Of a stretch of DNA of 64,000 nucleotides, positions 36,464 through 45,320 are shown in pieces. Position 1 is the stretch's first letter; each line of letters starts with the position of its first letter. The position numbers and the translations under genes were made by a program. This DNA comes from Actinokineospora bangkokensis (lineage in GTDB: Bacteria; Actinomycetota; Actinomycetes; Mycobacteriales; Pseudonocardiaceae), in contig NZ_MKQR01000026.1 of assembly GCF_001940455.1 (NCBI RefSeq), positions 678,351-742,350 on the forward strand, given 5' to 3'. The notes under the pieces were generated by a model. It was not told where the DNA came from. It saw only the letters and a program-made list of their open reading frames with translations, and did not search any database.

Positions 36464-37411
36464 ATGGGCGCGACGAACCTGCTGGCCCGGCCGCGCAGCG
36501 TGCGGGGCAAGGTCATCCTCATCACCGGGGCCGCGCGCGGGTTCGGCGCCGGGCTGGCCAAGCGGCTGGCCCGGCGCGGGGCGAAGGTGGCCCTGGTGGG
36601 CCTGGAGCCCGAGGTGATGCGCGAGGTCGCCGCCGAGTGCGGGCCGGACGCGGCGGTGTTCGAGGCCGACGTCACCGACTGGCAGGCCCTGGAGGCCGCC
36701 ACCGCCGGGGTCGTCGAGCGGTTCGGGCGCATCGACATCGTGGTGGCCAACGCGGGCATCGCCGCGGCGGGCTTCATCCGCTCGATCGACCCGAAGGCGT
36801 TCGAGAAGACCATCGAGGTCGACCTGCTCGGCGTCTGGCGGACCGTGCGCACCACGCTGCCGCACGTCATCGAGGCCAAGGGCTACGTGCTCATCGTGTC
36901 GTCGTTCGCCGCGATCGCGCACGCCCCGGCGATGGCCGCCTACGCCGCGGCCAAGGCGGGCGTGGAGGCGTTCGGCAACAGCCTGCGCGCCGAGGTCAAG
37001 CACCTGGGCGTGCGGGTGGGCATCGCGCACCCGTCGTGGATCGCCACCGACCTGGTCAACGGCGCCGACGAGCACCCGGTGTTCGGCCCGCTGCGCCGCT
37101 CCATGCCGGGCCCGCTGGGCAAGGCGTACCCGGTGCCGCTGGCGCTGGACGCGCTGGAGAAGGGCCTGCTGCGCCGCGACCGCACCATCCACGTCCCCGG
37201 CTGGGTGGGCCTGCTCAAGCTGGTCCGCTGGTCGATCCCGCTGACCATCGAGCAGGGCGCGAAGTTCACCGGCAACATCGTCGCGAAGGCCGACAAGGCC
37301 GCGCTGGAGGACATCGCCGAGCGCGGTGCCGAGGTGTCGTCGCGGCCGGTGGGCGCGGGCGGCGAGGCCGCCATGAAGTCCGGCGCGCGCACCGCGCAGG
37401 CGCCGCGCTGA
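36464..37411 (+). CDS. Short-chain dehydrogenase/reductase with C-terminal extension
   Basis: 315 residues. N-terminal Rossmann TGAARGFGAGLAKRLARRGA (TGxxxGxG), NAG in VVANAGIAAAG, catalytic Ser in VSSFAAIAHAP, and YAAAK as the Tyr-x-x-x-Lys. The C-terminal 90 residues are longer than in a minimal SDR (about 250) and include GLLKLVRWSIPLTIEQG, possibly membrane-associated. Such longer SDRs act on lipids or steroids in actinomycetes. ATG at 36464 follows AGGAGGA. Substrate not identified. Confidence 0.9.
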   Translation: MGATNLLARPRSVRGKVILITGAARGFGAGLAKRLARRGAKVALVGLEPEVMREVAAECGPDAAVFEADVTDWQALEAATAGVVERFGRIDIVVANAGIAAAGFIRSIDPKAFEKTIEVDLLGVWRTVRTTLPHVIEAKGYVLIVSSFAAIAHAPAMAAYAAAKAGVEAFGNSLRAEVKHLGVRVGIAHPSWIATDLVNGADEHPVFGPLRRSMPGPLGKAYPVPLALDALEKGLLRRDRTIHVPGWVGLLKLVRWSIPLTIEQGAKFTGNIVAKADKAALEDIAERGAEVSSRPVGAGGEAAMKSGARTAQAPR

Positions 37412-37482
37412 ACCGAGCGGGGCCACGCGGGCCTGGGCTATAAACCGGGGCGACGAGGGCGCAGGCCCGCGGGAGGAGAGCG

Positions 37483-37947
37483 ATGTCGAGGCGCGCGCAG
37501 ATCGTGATGACCGACGAGGAGGTCGCCGCCTTCCTGGCCGAGGAGCGGGTGGTCACCGTGGCCACGCTGGGCCCCGGCGGCAGGCCGCACCTCGCGCCGC
37601 TGTGGTACGTGCCCGAGGGCGCGGTGCTGCGCGGGTGGACCTACGGCAGCTCGCAGAAGGTGGCCAACCTGCGCAGGCTCGCCCAGGCCACCCTGCTCGT
37701 CGAGGCGGGCGACAGCTACGAGCTGCTGCGCGGGGTGTCGCTGGAGTGCGACGTCGAGGTGGTCGACGCCCCCGAGCGCGTTGCCGCCATCGGGGTCGAC
37801 GTGCTGACCAGGTACGCGGGCAGCCCGGAGGTCGCCGCGTCGGCCACCCAGTTCGTCCGGGTGCAGGCGGCCAAGCGCGTCGGCCTGGTCTTCACGCCCA
37901 CCAAGGTCGTCAGCTGGGACCACCGCAAGCTCGACGGCGGGTACTAG
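37483..37947 (+). CDS. PPOX-class flavin/F420-binding protein
   Basis: 154 residues with a split beta-barrel: RVVTVATLGPGGRPHLAPLWYVPEG, GWTYGSSQKVANLRRLAQATLLVEAG. This is the pyridoxamine 5'-phosphate oxidase-like (FDOR-B) family that uses FMN or F420. Active substrate unknown. A TATAAA-like -10 lies at 37440-37445. ATG at 37483 after GGAGGAG. Confidence 0.85.
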   Translation: MSRRAQIVMTDEEVAAFLAEERVVTVATLGPGGRPHLAPLWYVPEGAVLRGWTYGSSQKVANLRRLAQATLLVEAGDSYELLRGVSLECDVEVVDAPERVAAIGVDVLTRYAGSPEVAASATQFVRVQAAKRVGLVFTPTKVVSWDHRKLDGGY

Positions 37948-37952
37948 TTCTC

Positions 37953-38003
37953 ATTTCTCCCGCCACCCGCCCCCTTTCTTATTTCTCCCGCCACCCGCCC
38001 CCT
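37953..38003. repeat. Two 23-bp direct repeats
   Basis: ATTTCTCCCGCCACCCGCCC (and CCT) occurs at 37953-37975 and 37981-38003, period 28 bp, directly after the PPOX gene. Purpose unknown; may be slippage. Confidence 0.75.
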
Positions 38004-38105
38004 CGTCCCCGCCCGGCATCGTCCCCCAGCCGGCACCACGGCCTGCCCCGTGCGGGGCAGGCCGGAACCGGCGCCGGGGTGGCGCTTCCCCGCCCGTGGC
38101 GCTGG

Positions 38106-38390
38106 TCAGGGTTGGGCGATGCGGCCGAGGACCGGCTTCCACTCGCGCACGACCTGCCGGGCCACCACGCCCTCGGTCGTGTACGGGTCGGCGGCGAGGA
38201 CGGCGTCCAGCTCGGCGCGGTCGGCGACGGCGGCGATGAACATGCCGCCGAGGTCGTCGCCCCACGGCCCAGCGCCCACCACCACGCCGCGGTCGACCAG
38301 CGCGCGCAGGTAGTCGCGGTGGGCCGGGCGGGTGGCCTGGAGCAGGTCGCGGTCGTCGGTGTAGGTGGTGTCGATGATGAACCAGGTCAT
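38106..38390 (-). CDS. YCII-related domain protein
   Basis: 94 residues, one dimeric alpha-beta barrel domain: MTWFIIDTTYTDDRDLLQATRPAHRDYL, LDAVLAADPYTTEGVVARQVVREWKPV, the D-P-Y segment being typical. YciI-like proteins are usually hydrolase or sensor domains, and in actinobacteria often accompany ECF sigma factors. Here a SigE-family sigma gene is divergent, 73 bp away, and may be related. Confidence 0.85.
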   Translation of the reverse strand: MTWFIIDTTYTDDRDLLQATRPAHRDYLRALVDRGVVVGAGPWGDDLGGMFIAAVADRAELDAVLAADPYTTEGVVARQVVREWKPVLGRIAQP

Positions 38391-38463
38391 GGGGGTGATC
38401 CTCGCACCGCCGTTCCCACCGGAGGGCGGTGTGCTCACCACCTGGGACCGGTAGGGTTCCAGC

Positions 38464-39093
38464 GTGGCAGGGGACGGCGGTCGACACTCCGGTGAGCACA
38501 CTCCCGCGCGCGGGGGGCAGGTCGAGGGGCAGGCGGAGCGCAGCGTCGAGCAGACGCTGACGCGGTTGCGCGCCATCGACACCCGCACGGCCCCGCCCCC
38601 GGCGCCCGAGGCGCCGCTCACCCTCGAAGACCTCTACCGCACGCACCGCATGCGGCTCATCCGCCTGGCGCTGCTGCTGGTCGACGAGCCCGCCACGGCC
38701 GAGGACGTGGTGCAGGAGGCGTTCACCGGGCTGCACCGCAACTGGGGGAACCTGCGCGACGCCGCCGCCGCCGTCGGCTACCTGCGCACCGCGGTGGTCA
38801 ACGGCTCGCGCAGCGTGCTGCGCAGGCGCAAGACCGCCCGCGAGTACACCCCGCCGCACGCGGTGAACGCGCGCTCGGCGGAGAGCCTGGCGATGCTGAC
38901 CGCCGAGCACCAGGGCGTCGTGCGGGCGCTGTCGCAGCTGCCGCCGCGCCAGCGCGAGGTGCTGGTGCTGCGCTACTACGGCAACCTCACCGAGGCGGAG
39001 ATCGCCGAGGCGGCGGGCATCTCCAAGGGTACGGTGAAGTCGACGGCCAGCCGGGCCCTGGAGGCGCTGCAGAAGATCATGAACCAGCCCTGA
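38464..39093 (+). CDS. SigE-family ECF RNA polymerase sigma factor
   Basis: 209 residues, longer at the N-terminus (about 45 residues, EGQAERSVEQTLTRLRAID) than the member at 12304. Sigma region 2 is in LEDLYRTHRMRLIRLALLL with ATAEDVVQEAFTGLHRNW; region 4 in LSQLPPRQREVLVLRYYG with the helix-turn-helix EIAEAAGISKGTVKSTASRAL. GTG start at 38464. No obvious anti-sigma gene follows; the YCII protein gene is divergent. Confidence 0.9.
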   Translation: MAGDGGRHSGEHTPARGGQVEGQAERSVEQTLTRLRAIDTRTAPPPAPEAPLTLEDLYRTHRMRLIRLALLLVDEPATAEDVVQEAFTGLHRNWGNLRDAAAAVGYLRTAVVNGSRSVLRRRKTAREYTPPHAVNARSAESLAMLTAEHQGVVRALSQLPPRQREVLVLRYYGNLTEAEIAEAAGISKGTVKSTASRALEALQKIMNQP

Positions 39094-39114
39094 CGCGCAC
39101 CCCTCCGGGTCATA

Positions 39115-39145
39115 TTTGGTCCAGACCATTGCGGTCCAGACCAAT
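39115..39145. promoter_or_regulatory. Two DasR-type operators (dre-like) upstream of nagA
   Basis: The cores TGGTCCAGACCA (39117-39128) and GGTCCAGACC (39133-39142, flanked CAATT) match the DasR-responsive element consensus TGGTCTAGACCA, each with one base change at the centre. They are spaced by 15-16 bp and end 50 bp before the nagA start, the place of a repressor site. DasR (GntR family) represses amino-sugar genes until glucosamine phosphates appear. Confidence 0.8.
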
Positions 39146-39194
39146 TCTTGCCAGTGTTGGCGGCTGGCGGCGGACACCCTCGGAGGGGCGTGGG

Positions 39195-40355
39195 ATGGCG
39201 GGACAGGTCATCGCGGGCGGCAGGCTGGTCACCCCGGACGGGGTGCTCGACGACGGCTGGCTGCTGGTGGAGGACGGCCACATCGCCGCGCTGGGCACCG
39301 GTGAGCCGCCGCGCGCCGAGGAGGTGCTCGACGCCGCGGGCTCCTGGGTGGTGCCCGGCTTCGTCGACATCCACTGCCACGGCGGCGGCGGGGCGGCGTT
39401 CACCAGCGCCCGCGCCGAGGACGTGCGCCGGGCCGCCGACGCGCACGCCGCGCACGGCACCACCACCCTGGTCGCGAGCCTGGTGTCGCGGCCGGTCCCC
39501 GAGCTGGTCGAGCAGGTCGCGGCGCTGCGCGAGCTGGTCGAGGAGGGCCTGGTCGCGGGCATCCACCTGGAGGGCCCGTTCCTGTCGGCCGCCCGCTGCG
39601 GCGCGCACGACCCGGCCGTGCTGCGCGCCCCGGACCGCGGGTCCGTCGCCGCGCTGCTGGCCGCGGGCCGCGGTGCCGTGCGGATGGTCACCCTCGCCCC
39701 CGAGCTGCCCGGCTCCACCACCGCCGTCCGCCAGCTCGTCGACGGCGGGGCGATCGCCGCCCTCGGCCACACCGACGCCGAGGAGGCGCAGGTGCTGCCC
39801 GCCGTGGACGCGGGCGCCACGGTGGCGACCCACCTGTTCAACGGGATGCGCCCGCTGCACCACCGGGAGGCGGGCCCCATCGGCGCCCTGCTCGACGACG
39901 ACCGGGTCAGCGTGGAGCTGATCTGCGACCTGGTGCACCTGAGCCCCACCGTCGTCCGGCTGGCCGCCCGGCACGCGGGCCCCGACCGCACGGTCCTGGT
40001 CACCGACGCCATCGCCGCCGCCGCCGCGGGTGACGGCCGCTACGACCTCGGCGGCCTGTCCGTCGACGTCCGCCAGGGCGTGCCCACCCTCGCCGACACC
40101 GGCGCGCTCGCGGGCAGCAGCCTCACCATGGACACCGCCTTCCGCAACCTGGTGCACCACTGCGGCCTCGACGTCACCGACGCGGTCCAGGCCACCGCCA
40201 CCCGCCCCGCCGCGCTGCTGGGCCTGGCGGACACCACCGGCAAGCTGGCCAAGGGCCTCGCCGCCGACCTCGTCCTGCTCGACCGCGACCTCTGCCTCAC
40301 CCGCGTGTGCCGCCGCGGCACCTGGTCGGAGCCGCACGCCCTCACCCGCGCCTGA
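39195..40355 (+). CDS. nagA: N-acetylglucosamine-6-phosphate deacetylase
   Basis: 386 residues. Metal-dependent amidohydrolase removing acetate from GlcNAc-6-P, key to chitin and cell-wall recycling. FVDIHCHGGGGAAF (metal His-x-His), HLEGPFLSAARCGAHDP with the substrate-binding residues, HLFNGMRPLHHR and VTDAIAAAAAG with the catalytic Asp are in place. ATG at 39195; the extended upstream reading overlaps the DasR sites. Regulated most probably by DasR. No nagB is adjacent. Confidence 0.96.
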   Translation: MAGQVIAGGRLVTPDGVLDDGWLLVEDGHIAALGTGEPPRAEEVLDAAGSWVVPGFVDIHCHGGGGAAFTSARAEDVRRAADAHAAHGTTTLVASLVSRPVPELVEQVAALRELVEEGLVAGIHLEGPFLSAARCGAHDPAVLRAPDRGSVAALLAAGRGAVRMVTLAPELPGSTTAVRQLVDGGAIAALGHTDAEEAQVLPAVDAGATVATHLFNGMRPLHHREAGPIGALLDDDRVSVELICDLVHLSPTVVRLAARHAGPDRTVLVTDAIAAAAAGDGRYDLGGLSVDVRQGVPTLADTGALAGSSLTMDTAFRNLVHHCGLDVTDAVQATATRPAALLGLADTTGKLAKGLAADLVLLDRDLCLTRVCRRGTWSEPHALTRA

Positions 40356-40369
40356 GTAGGGTCGGGGGC

Positions 40370-40699
40370 ATGGGCGAAGCGGATCCGGAGCGGCTGCTCG
40401 CCGAGGCGTTGCGGGCCCAGGCCGCCCGGACCCCGGTGGGGCACGGCGACGGGACCGCGGGCACGCCCGGCGAGCCGGTGGCCGGGTCCGGGGGGACCAC
40501 GGGGCCGGTGGCGGGGTACGGGCTGCTCTCCGGCAGCGACCTGCCGCTGGCGCTGGGCACCGGGGCGGTGGACCGACGGCCGGAGCGGACCGCGCGGCTG
40601 CGGGAGCCGGAGGCGCCCCGGGCGTGGTGGGTACTCGGGTTGGCCGTGATGCTGGGGGTGGCGGCGGGCGCCGTCGTGGGGTTGCTGACGCTGATCTAG
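40370..40699 (+). CDS. Hypothetical single-pass membrane protein
   Basis: 109 residues. A Gly/Pro-rich cytoplasmic N-terminus (residues 1-80) and one C-terminal membrane helix (WWVLGLAVMLGVAAGAVVGLLTLI). ATG at 40370, 15 bp after the nagA stop, suggests an operon with nagA. No recognised domain; GC bias at third positions supports coding. Confidence 0.75.
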   Translation: MGEADPERLLAEALRAQAARTPVGHGDGTAGTPGEPVAGSGGTTGPVAGYGLLSGSDLPLALGTGAVDRRPERTARLREPEAPRAWWVLGLAVMLGVAAGAVVGLLTLI

Positions 40700-40767
40700 G
40701 CGAACCGGGCATAACCGGCGCCCAGGCTCTCAGCCCGCGCACAAGCGCGCCCTGTACCTTGGCCCCC

Positions 40768-41445
40768 GTGCACGCGACAGATCTGCCCGTGACCATGGCC
40801 CTGCTGCCCAGCTGGCTCGACCCCGAGGTGATCCTCAGCGGGCTGGGCGGGTTCCTGGTGCCCGGCCTGTGCCTGATCATCTTCGCCGAGTGCGGCCTGC
40901 TGCTCGGGTTCTTCCTGCCCGGCGACTCGCTGCTGTTCACCGCGGGGCTGTTCATCGCCAAGGAGGCCGCGGGCGACGGGCTGGTGGACATGCCGCCGCT
41001 GTGGCTGACCTGCCTGCTGCTCACCGCGTGCGCGTTCCTGGGCAACGTCGTGGGGTACTGGATCGGCGCCAAGGCCGGGCCCGCGCTGTTCAACAAGCCG
41101 GACTCCAGGCTGTTCAAGCAGGAGCACGTCACCAAGACCCACGAGTTCTTCGAGAAGTACGGGCCGCGGGCGATCGTGCTGGCGCGGTTCGTGCCGGTCA
41201 TCCGGACCTTCATCACCGCCGTGGCCGGGGTGGGGCGGATGGACGCGCGGAAGTTCTTCTCCTACTCGGCCGTCGGCGCGGTGCTGTGGGCCAGCGGGGT
41301 GACCGTGCTCGGGTACTTCCTCGGGCAGATCGACTTCATCCACCGCAACCTCGAAGCCATGCTCGTGCTGATCGTGTTCATCTCGATCGTGCCGATCATC
41401 GTCGAGTACGTGAAGGCGCGGCGGGAGCGCAAGCGCGCCGCCTGA
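40768..41445 (+). CDS. DedA family membrane protein
   Basis: 225 residues, about five membrane helices. The DedA (SNARE-associated) signature is seen in FAECGLLLGFFLPGDSLLF near residue 40 (E and the FLPGDS motif) and VLARFVPVIRTFITAVAG with the Arg residues near 140. DedA proteins flip undecaprenyl phosphate or phospholipids. GTG at 40768 lies about 13 nt after TGTACC, so it is probably leaderless or nearly so. Tail-to-tail with the gene at 41450, 4 bp apart. A second member is at 49814. Position after fba matches Rv0364 of M. tuberculosis (from memory). Confidence 0.92.
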   Translation: MHATDLPVTMALLPSWLDPEVILSGLGGFLVPGLCLIIFAECGLLLGFFLPGDSLLFTAGLFIAKEAAGDGLVDMPPLWLTCLLLTACAFLGNVVGYWIGAKAGPALFNKPDSRLFKQEHVTKTHEFFEKYGPRAIVLARFVPVIRTFITAVAGVGRMDARKFFSYSAVGAVLWASGVTVLGYFLGQIDFIHRNLEAMLVLIVFISIVPIIVEYVKARRERKRAA

Positions 41446-41449
41446 GCGG

Positions 41450-42055
41450 TCAGGGCGCGGCCCACACCTGCTGGGCGGCGGTCACCGCCGCCGCGTGGTA
41501 GGGCGGCAGCAGCCCGCCGTCGGCGATGACGTCCAGCGGCCAGCGCTGCTGGGTGCGCACCCACACCCGGGCGGCCAGGGTGCCCAGCACGCTCAGCTCG
41601 TCCACCCCCGCCGCCACCTGCACCAGGTGCACCCAGGTGGGGCGGTTGGGGGCCTCCGGCAGCGGGTCGCGCCAGGCCCGGCGGACGCGGCGGGCGCCCA
41701 GCGGCGGGGCCTCGGCGGCCAGCACCCGGTCGACCGGGGTGGGGTCCGGGGCCTCCGGCGGCCCGGTCGGGCTGAACCGGTAGGCGGGCGGCGGGGCCAG
41801 GTCGGCCAGCGCCAGGTCGGCGCGCGCGAGGTCGGCGGTCGAGGGGTCCTCGGCGGCCAGCGCGCGCACCAGCGCCGCCTCCTGGGTGGTGACCGCGACC
41901 CCCTCGGCCTGGAGGTTGAGCACCAGCGCGGCGACGGCCAGCCCGTGCTCGCCCGCGGCGAACCAGGACTGCACCACCGCGACCACCTCGTCCGACAACC
42001 GGCCGGACAGCCTGCGCGCGACCTCGGTCGCGGTGGCGTGGTGTGCGACGTCCAC
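41450..42055 (-). CDS. Hypothetical protein
   Basis: 201 residues, cytosolic, no recognised motif. The N-terminal half is helical and resembles short helical repeats (EVARRLSGRLSDEVVAVVQSW, VAALVLNLQAEGVAVTTQEAALV). Start taken as GTG at 42055, where VDVAHHATATEVARR begins; the frame continues upstream for a long way over the divergent and antisense GC-rich DNA without homologous content. Function unknown. Confidence 0.6.
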   Translation of the reverse strand: MDVAHHATATEVARRLSGRLSDEVVAVVQSWFAAGEHGLAVAALVLNLQAEGVAVTTQEAALVRALAAEDPSTADLARADLALADLAPPPAYRFSPTGPPEAPDPTPVDRVLAAEAPPLGARRVRRAWRDPLPEAPNRPTWVHLVQVAAGVDELSVLGTLAARVWVRTQQRWPLDVIADGGLLPPYHAAAVTAAQQVWAAP

Positions 42056-42114
42056 TCGACGGCTCCCCTGGGCTGAGCGGGTGGGCGGGCGCCCGGTGCG
42101 GTGTACGGTATCGG

Positions 42115-43512
<1,398 letters not shown>

Positions 43513-43596
43513 CCGAAGACGTTAACCCGTGAGCGCTATTCGCGGGGCACCGCTCATCGGGCGACAAATTGCGTGCTCCATTCGACCGATGGGGAA

Positions 43597-43621
43597 TTCA
43601 CCAGGAGCTTTCCCTGGTGAA
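43597..43621. promoter_or_regulatory. Inverted repeat upstream of the lipase gene
   Basis: TTCACCAGG (43597-43605), 7-nt spacer, CCTGGTGAA (43613-43621) is a perfect 9-bp inverted repeat, followed at once by ACCGGTTTAAACTGG. It is 61 bp before the lipase start, so an operator or a divergent-gene hairpin is possible. Confidence 0.5.
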
Positions 43622-43681
43622 CCGGTTTAAACTGGGTGTGGCAGGCGTCACTGGCGACGCCCGCGTCGGGGAGGTGTCGAG

Positions 43682-44638
43682 ATGCGCGAGGTGATGGCCG
43701 GACCCAGCGTCGCGGCCCGCACCCTGGCCAACGTGCTGCGCACCAGCCTGCGGCCGGTGGCCGACCGGGTCCGGTTGCAGGGCTCGGGGCTGCGGGTGGT
43801 GCGGGAGGCGTTCGACACCGTGGGGCTCGCCCCGCTGCCGCGCGGCACCCGGGTGCGCGCGGTGTCGGAGTCGCACGGCTACGGCGACGTGACCGGGTTG
43901 TGGATCACCGCCCGGGAGGCCGACCCGGCCGCGGGCGCGGTGCTCTACGTGCACGGCGGCGGGTTCGTCTTCGGCTCGCTGCGCAGCCACCGGCACCTGG
44001 CCGCGGCGGTGTCGCAGGCCACCGGGCTGCCGGTGCTGCTGCTGGACTACCGGCTGGCGCCCGAGCACCGGTTCCCGGCCGCCGAGCAGGACGCGATGGC
44101 CGCCTACCGCTGGCTGCTCGACCAGGGCTACCGCAGCGACCAGCTGGTCGTGGCGGGCGACTCGGCGGGCGGGCACGTGATCGCGGGCCTGCTCGGCGGG
44201 CTGACCCGCGACCGCGCGCCGATGCCGGGCGCGGGCGTGCTGTTCTCGCCGTTCCTGGACCTGACCTGCGCGCGGCTCGACGAGCGCGACGCGGCGGTGC
44301 GCGACCCGTACATCCCGCCCGCCCGCGCGCGCGAGGCCGCCCGGCACTACGCGGGGGAGCTGGCCGTCGACGACCCGCGGCTGGACGTGCTGCGCGGCAG
44401 CAAGCGGCGCTGGCCCCCGCTGCTGGTGCAGGTGGGCGACGCCGAGTGCCTGCTGCCGGACTCCGAGCGGCTGGCCGCGGCGGTGCTGGCCGCGGGCGGG
44501 CACTGCGAGCTCCAGGTCTGGCCCGGGCAGGTGCACGTGTTCCCGGCCTTCCACCAGCTGGTGCCCGAGGCGCGACTGGCCATCGGGCACGTCGGCTCGT
44601 TCGTCCGCGCGGCCCTGGCCCAGCGCGCCGCGGCGTAG
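43682..44638 (+). CDS. Alpha/beta hydrolase, HSL-type lipase/esterase
   Basis: 318 residues. Hormone-sensitive-lipase family: oxyanion hole motif YVHGGGFVFGS near residue 82, nucleophile Ser in VVAGDSAGGHVIAG near 160, catalytic Asp region in VQVGDAECLLPDSERL, and His in WPGQVHVFPAFHQL near 285. It hydrolyses short- to medium-chain esters. ATG at 43682 with GGGAGG 8 nt upstream; no signal peptide, so cytosolic. Strong terminator follows. Confidence 0.93.
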   Translation: MREVMAGPSVAARTLANVLRTSLRPVADRVRLQGSGLRVVREAFDTVGLAPLPRGTRVRAVSESHGYGDVTGLWITAREADPAAGAVLYVHGGGFVFGSLRSHRHLAAAVSQATGLPVLLLDYRLAPEHRFPAAEQDAMAAYRWLLDQGYRSDQLVVAGDSAGGHVIAGLLGGLTRDRAPMPGAGVLFSPFLDLTCARLDERDAAVRDPYIPPARAREAARHYAGELAVDDPRLDVLRGSKRRWPPLLVQVGDAECLLPDSERLAAAVLAAGGHCELQVWPGQVHVFPAFHQLVPEARLAIGHVGSFVRAALAQRAAA

Positions 44639-44653
44639 CTCCGCCACCAGCGC

Positions 44654-44692
44654 CGACCGGCCCCCGCCCCGACCCGGGGCGGGGGCCGGTCG
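44654..44692 (+). terminator. Very strong terminator-like hairpin
   Basis: CGACCGGCCCCCGCCCC (44654-44670), loop GACCC, then its exact inverse complement (44676-44692): a perfect 17-bp stem, 16 bp after the lipase stop. Confidence 0.85.
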
Positions 44693-44759
44693 CGTGAGGG
44701 ACGCCATGGCCTGACCGGGGTCCTCGGGTTGCGCCGTCCGGGCGAGAAGAACATGCTTG

Positions 44760-44778
44760 GACAACACAACCAGTTGTC
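44760..44778. promoter_or_regulatory. Palindromic MarR-type operator
   Basis: GACAAC-N7-GTTGTC with inner ACAAC-CA-GTTGT (44766-44777), and further ACAAC copies at 44783-44787 and 44792-44796. It lies 48 bp before the marR start, the expected place for autorepression of the marR-exporter operon. Confidence 0.7.
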
Positions 44779-44825
44779 TCGTACAACCAAGACAACGGCC
44801 CCACACCTCACAAACAGGACATTCC

Positions 44826-45320
44826 ATGGCGGACGCACCCGCACCCCCCGCCGCCCGGGACCAGGCCGAGCGGCTGCGCACAGCCGACCAGCTCGGGTTG
44901 CAGCTGGTCCGCTTCCTGCGGCTGTCGCACCACGCCAAGCAGCACATCATGGCGGGCGCCAAACCCGCGATCGAGCGCAGCAACTACGCGCTGCTGGCCA
45001 CCCTGGTCAAGCTCGGCCCGCTGCGCGCCACCGCGCTCGCCGACGCGCTGCGCTCGGACCCGTCCACGGTGTCGCGGCAGGTCAGCGCCCTGGTCGGGCA
45101 GGGGCTGGTGCGCCGCGAGCCGGACCCGGAGGACGGCAGGGCGTGCGTGCTGGCGCCCACCGACGAGGGCAGCGAGGTGTTCCGGGCCAACCACGAGCAC
45201 CGCACCCGCCTGCTGGCCGAGCTGCTCGACGGGTGGTCGACCACCGACCAGCAGGCCCTGGTGCGACTGCTCACCAGGCTCAACACCGAGTTCGAGAACC
45301 ACCAGGGGGAACCCGCATGA
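44826..45320 (+). CDS. MarR family transcriptional regulator of an exporter
   Basis: 164 residues. Winged-helix MarR fold: RSNYALLATLVKLGPLRATALADALRSDPSTVSRQVSALVGQG holds the recognition helix (residues 50-100 in part), followed by the wing LVRREPDPEDGRACVLAPTD. ATG at 44826 (AGGA 7 nt before). The stop overlaps the exporter start as ATGA, and an operator lies upstream. Probably a drug-sensing repressor of the exporter. Confidence 0.93.
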   Translation: MADAPAPPAARDQAERLRTADQLGLQLVRFLRLSHHAKQHIMAGAKPAIERSNYALLATLVKLGPLRATALADALRSDPSTVSRQVSALVGQGLVRREPDPEDGRACVLAPTDEGSEVFRANHEHRTRLLAELLDGWSTTDQQALVRLLTRLNTEFENHQGEPA

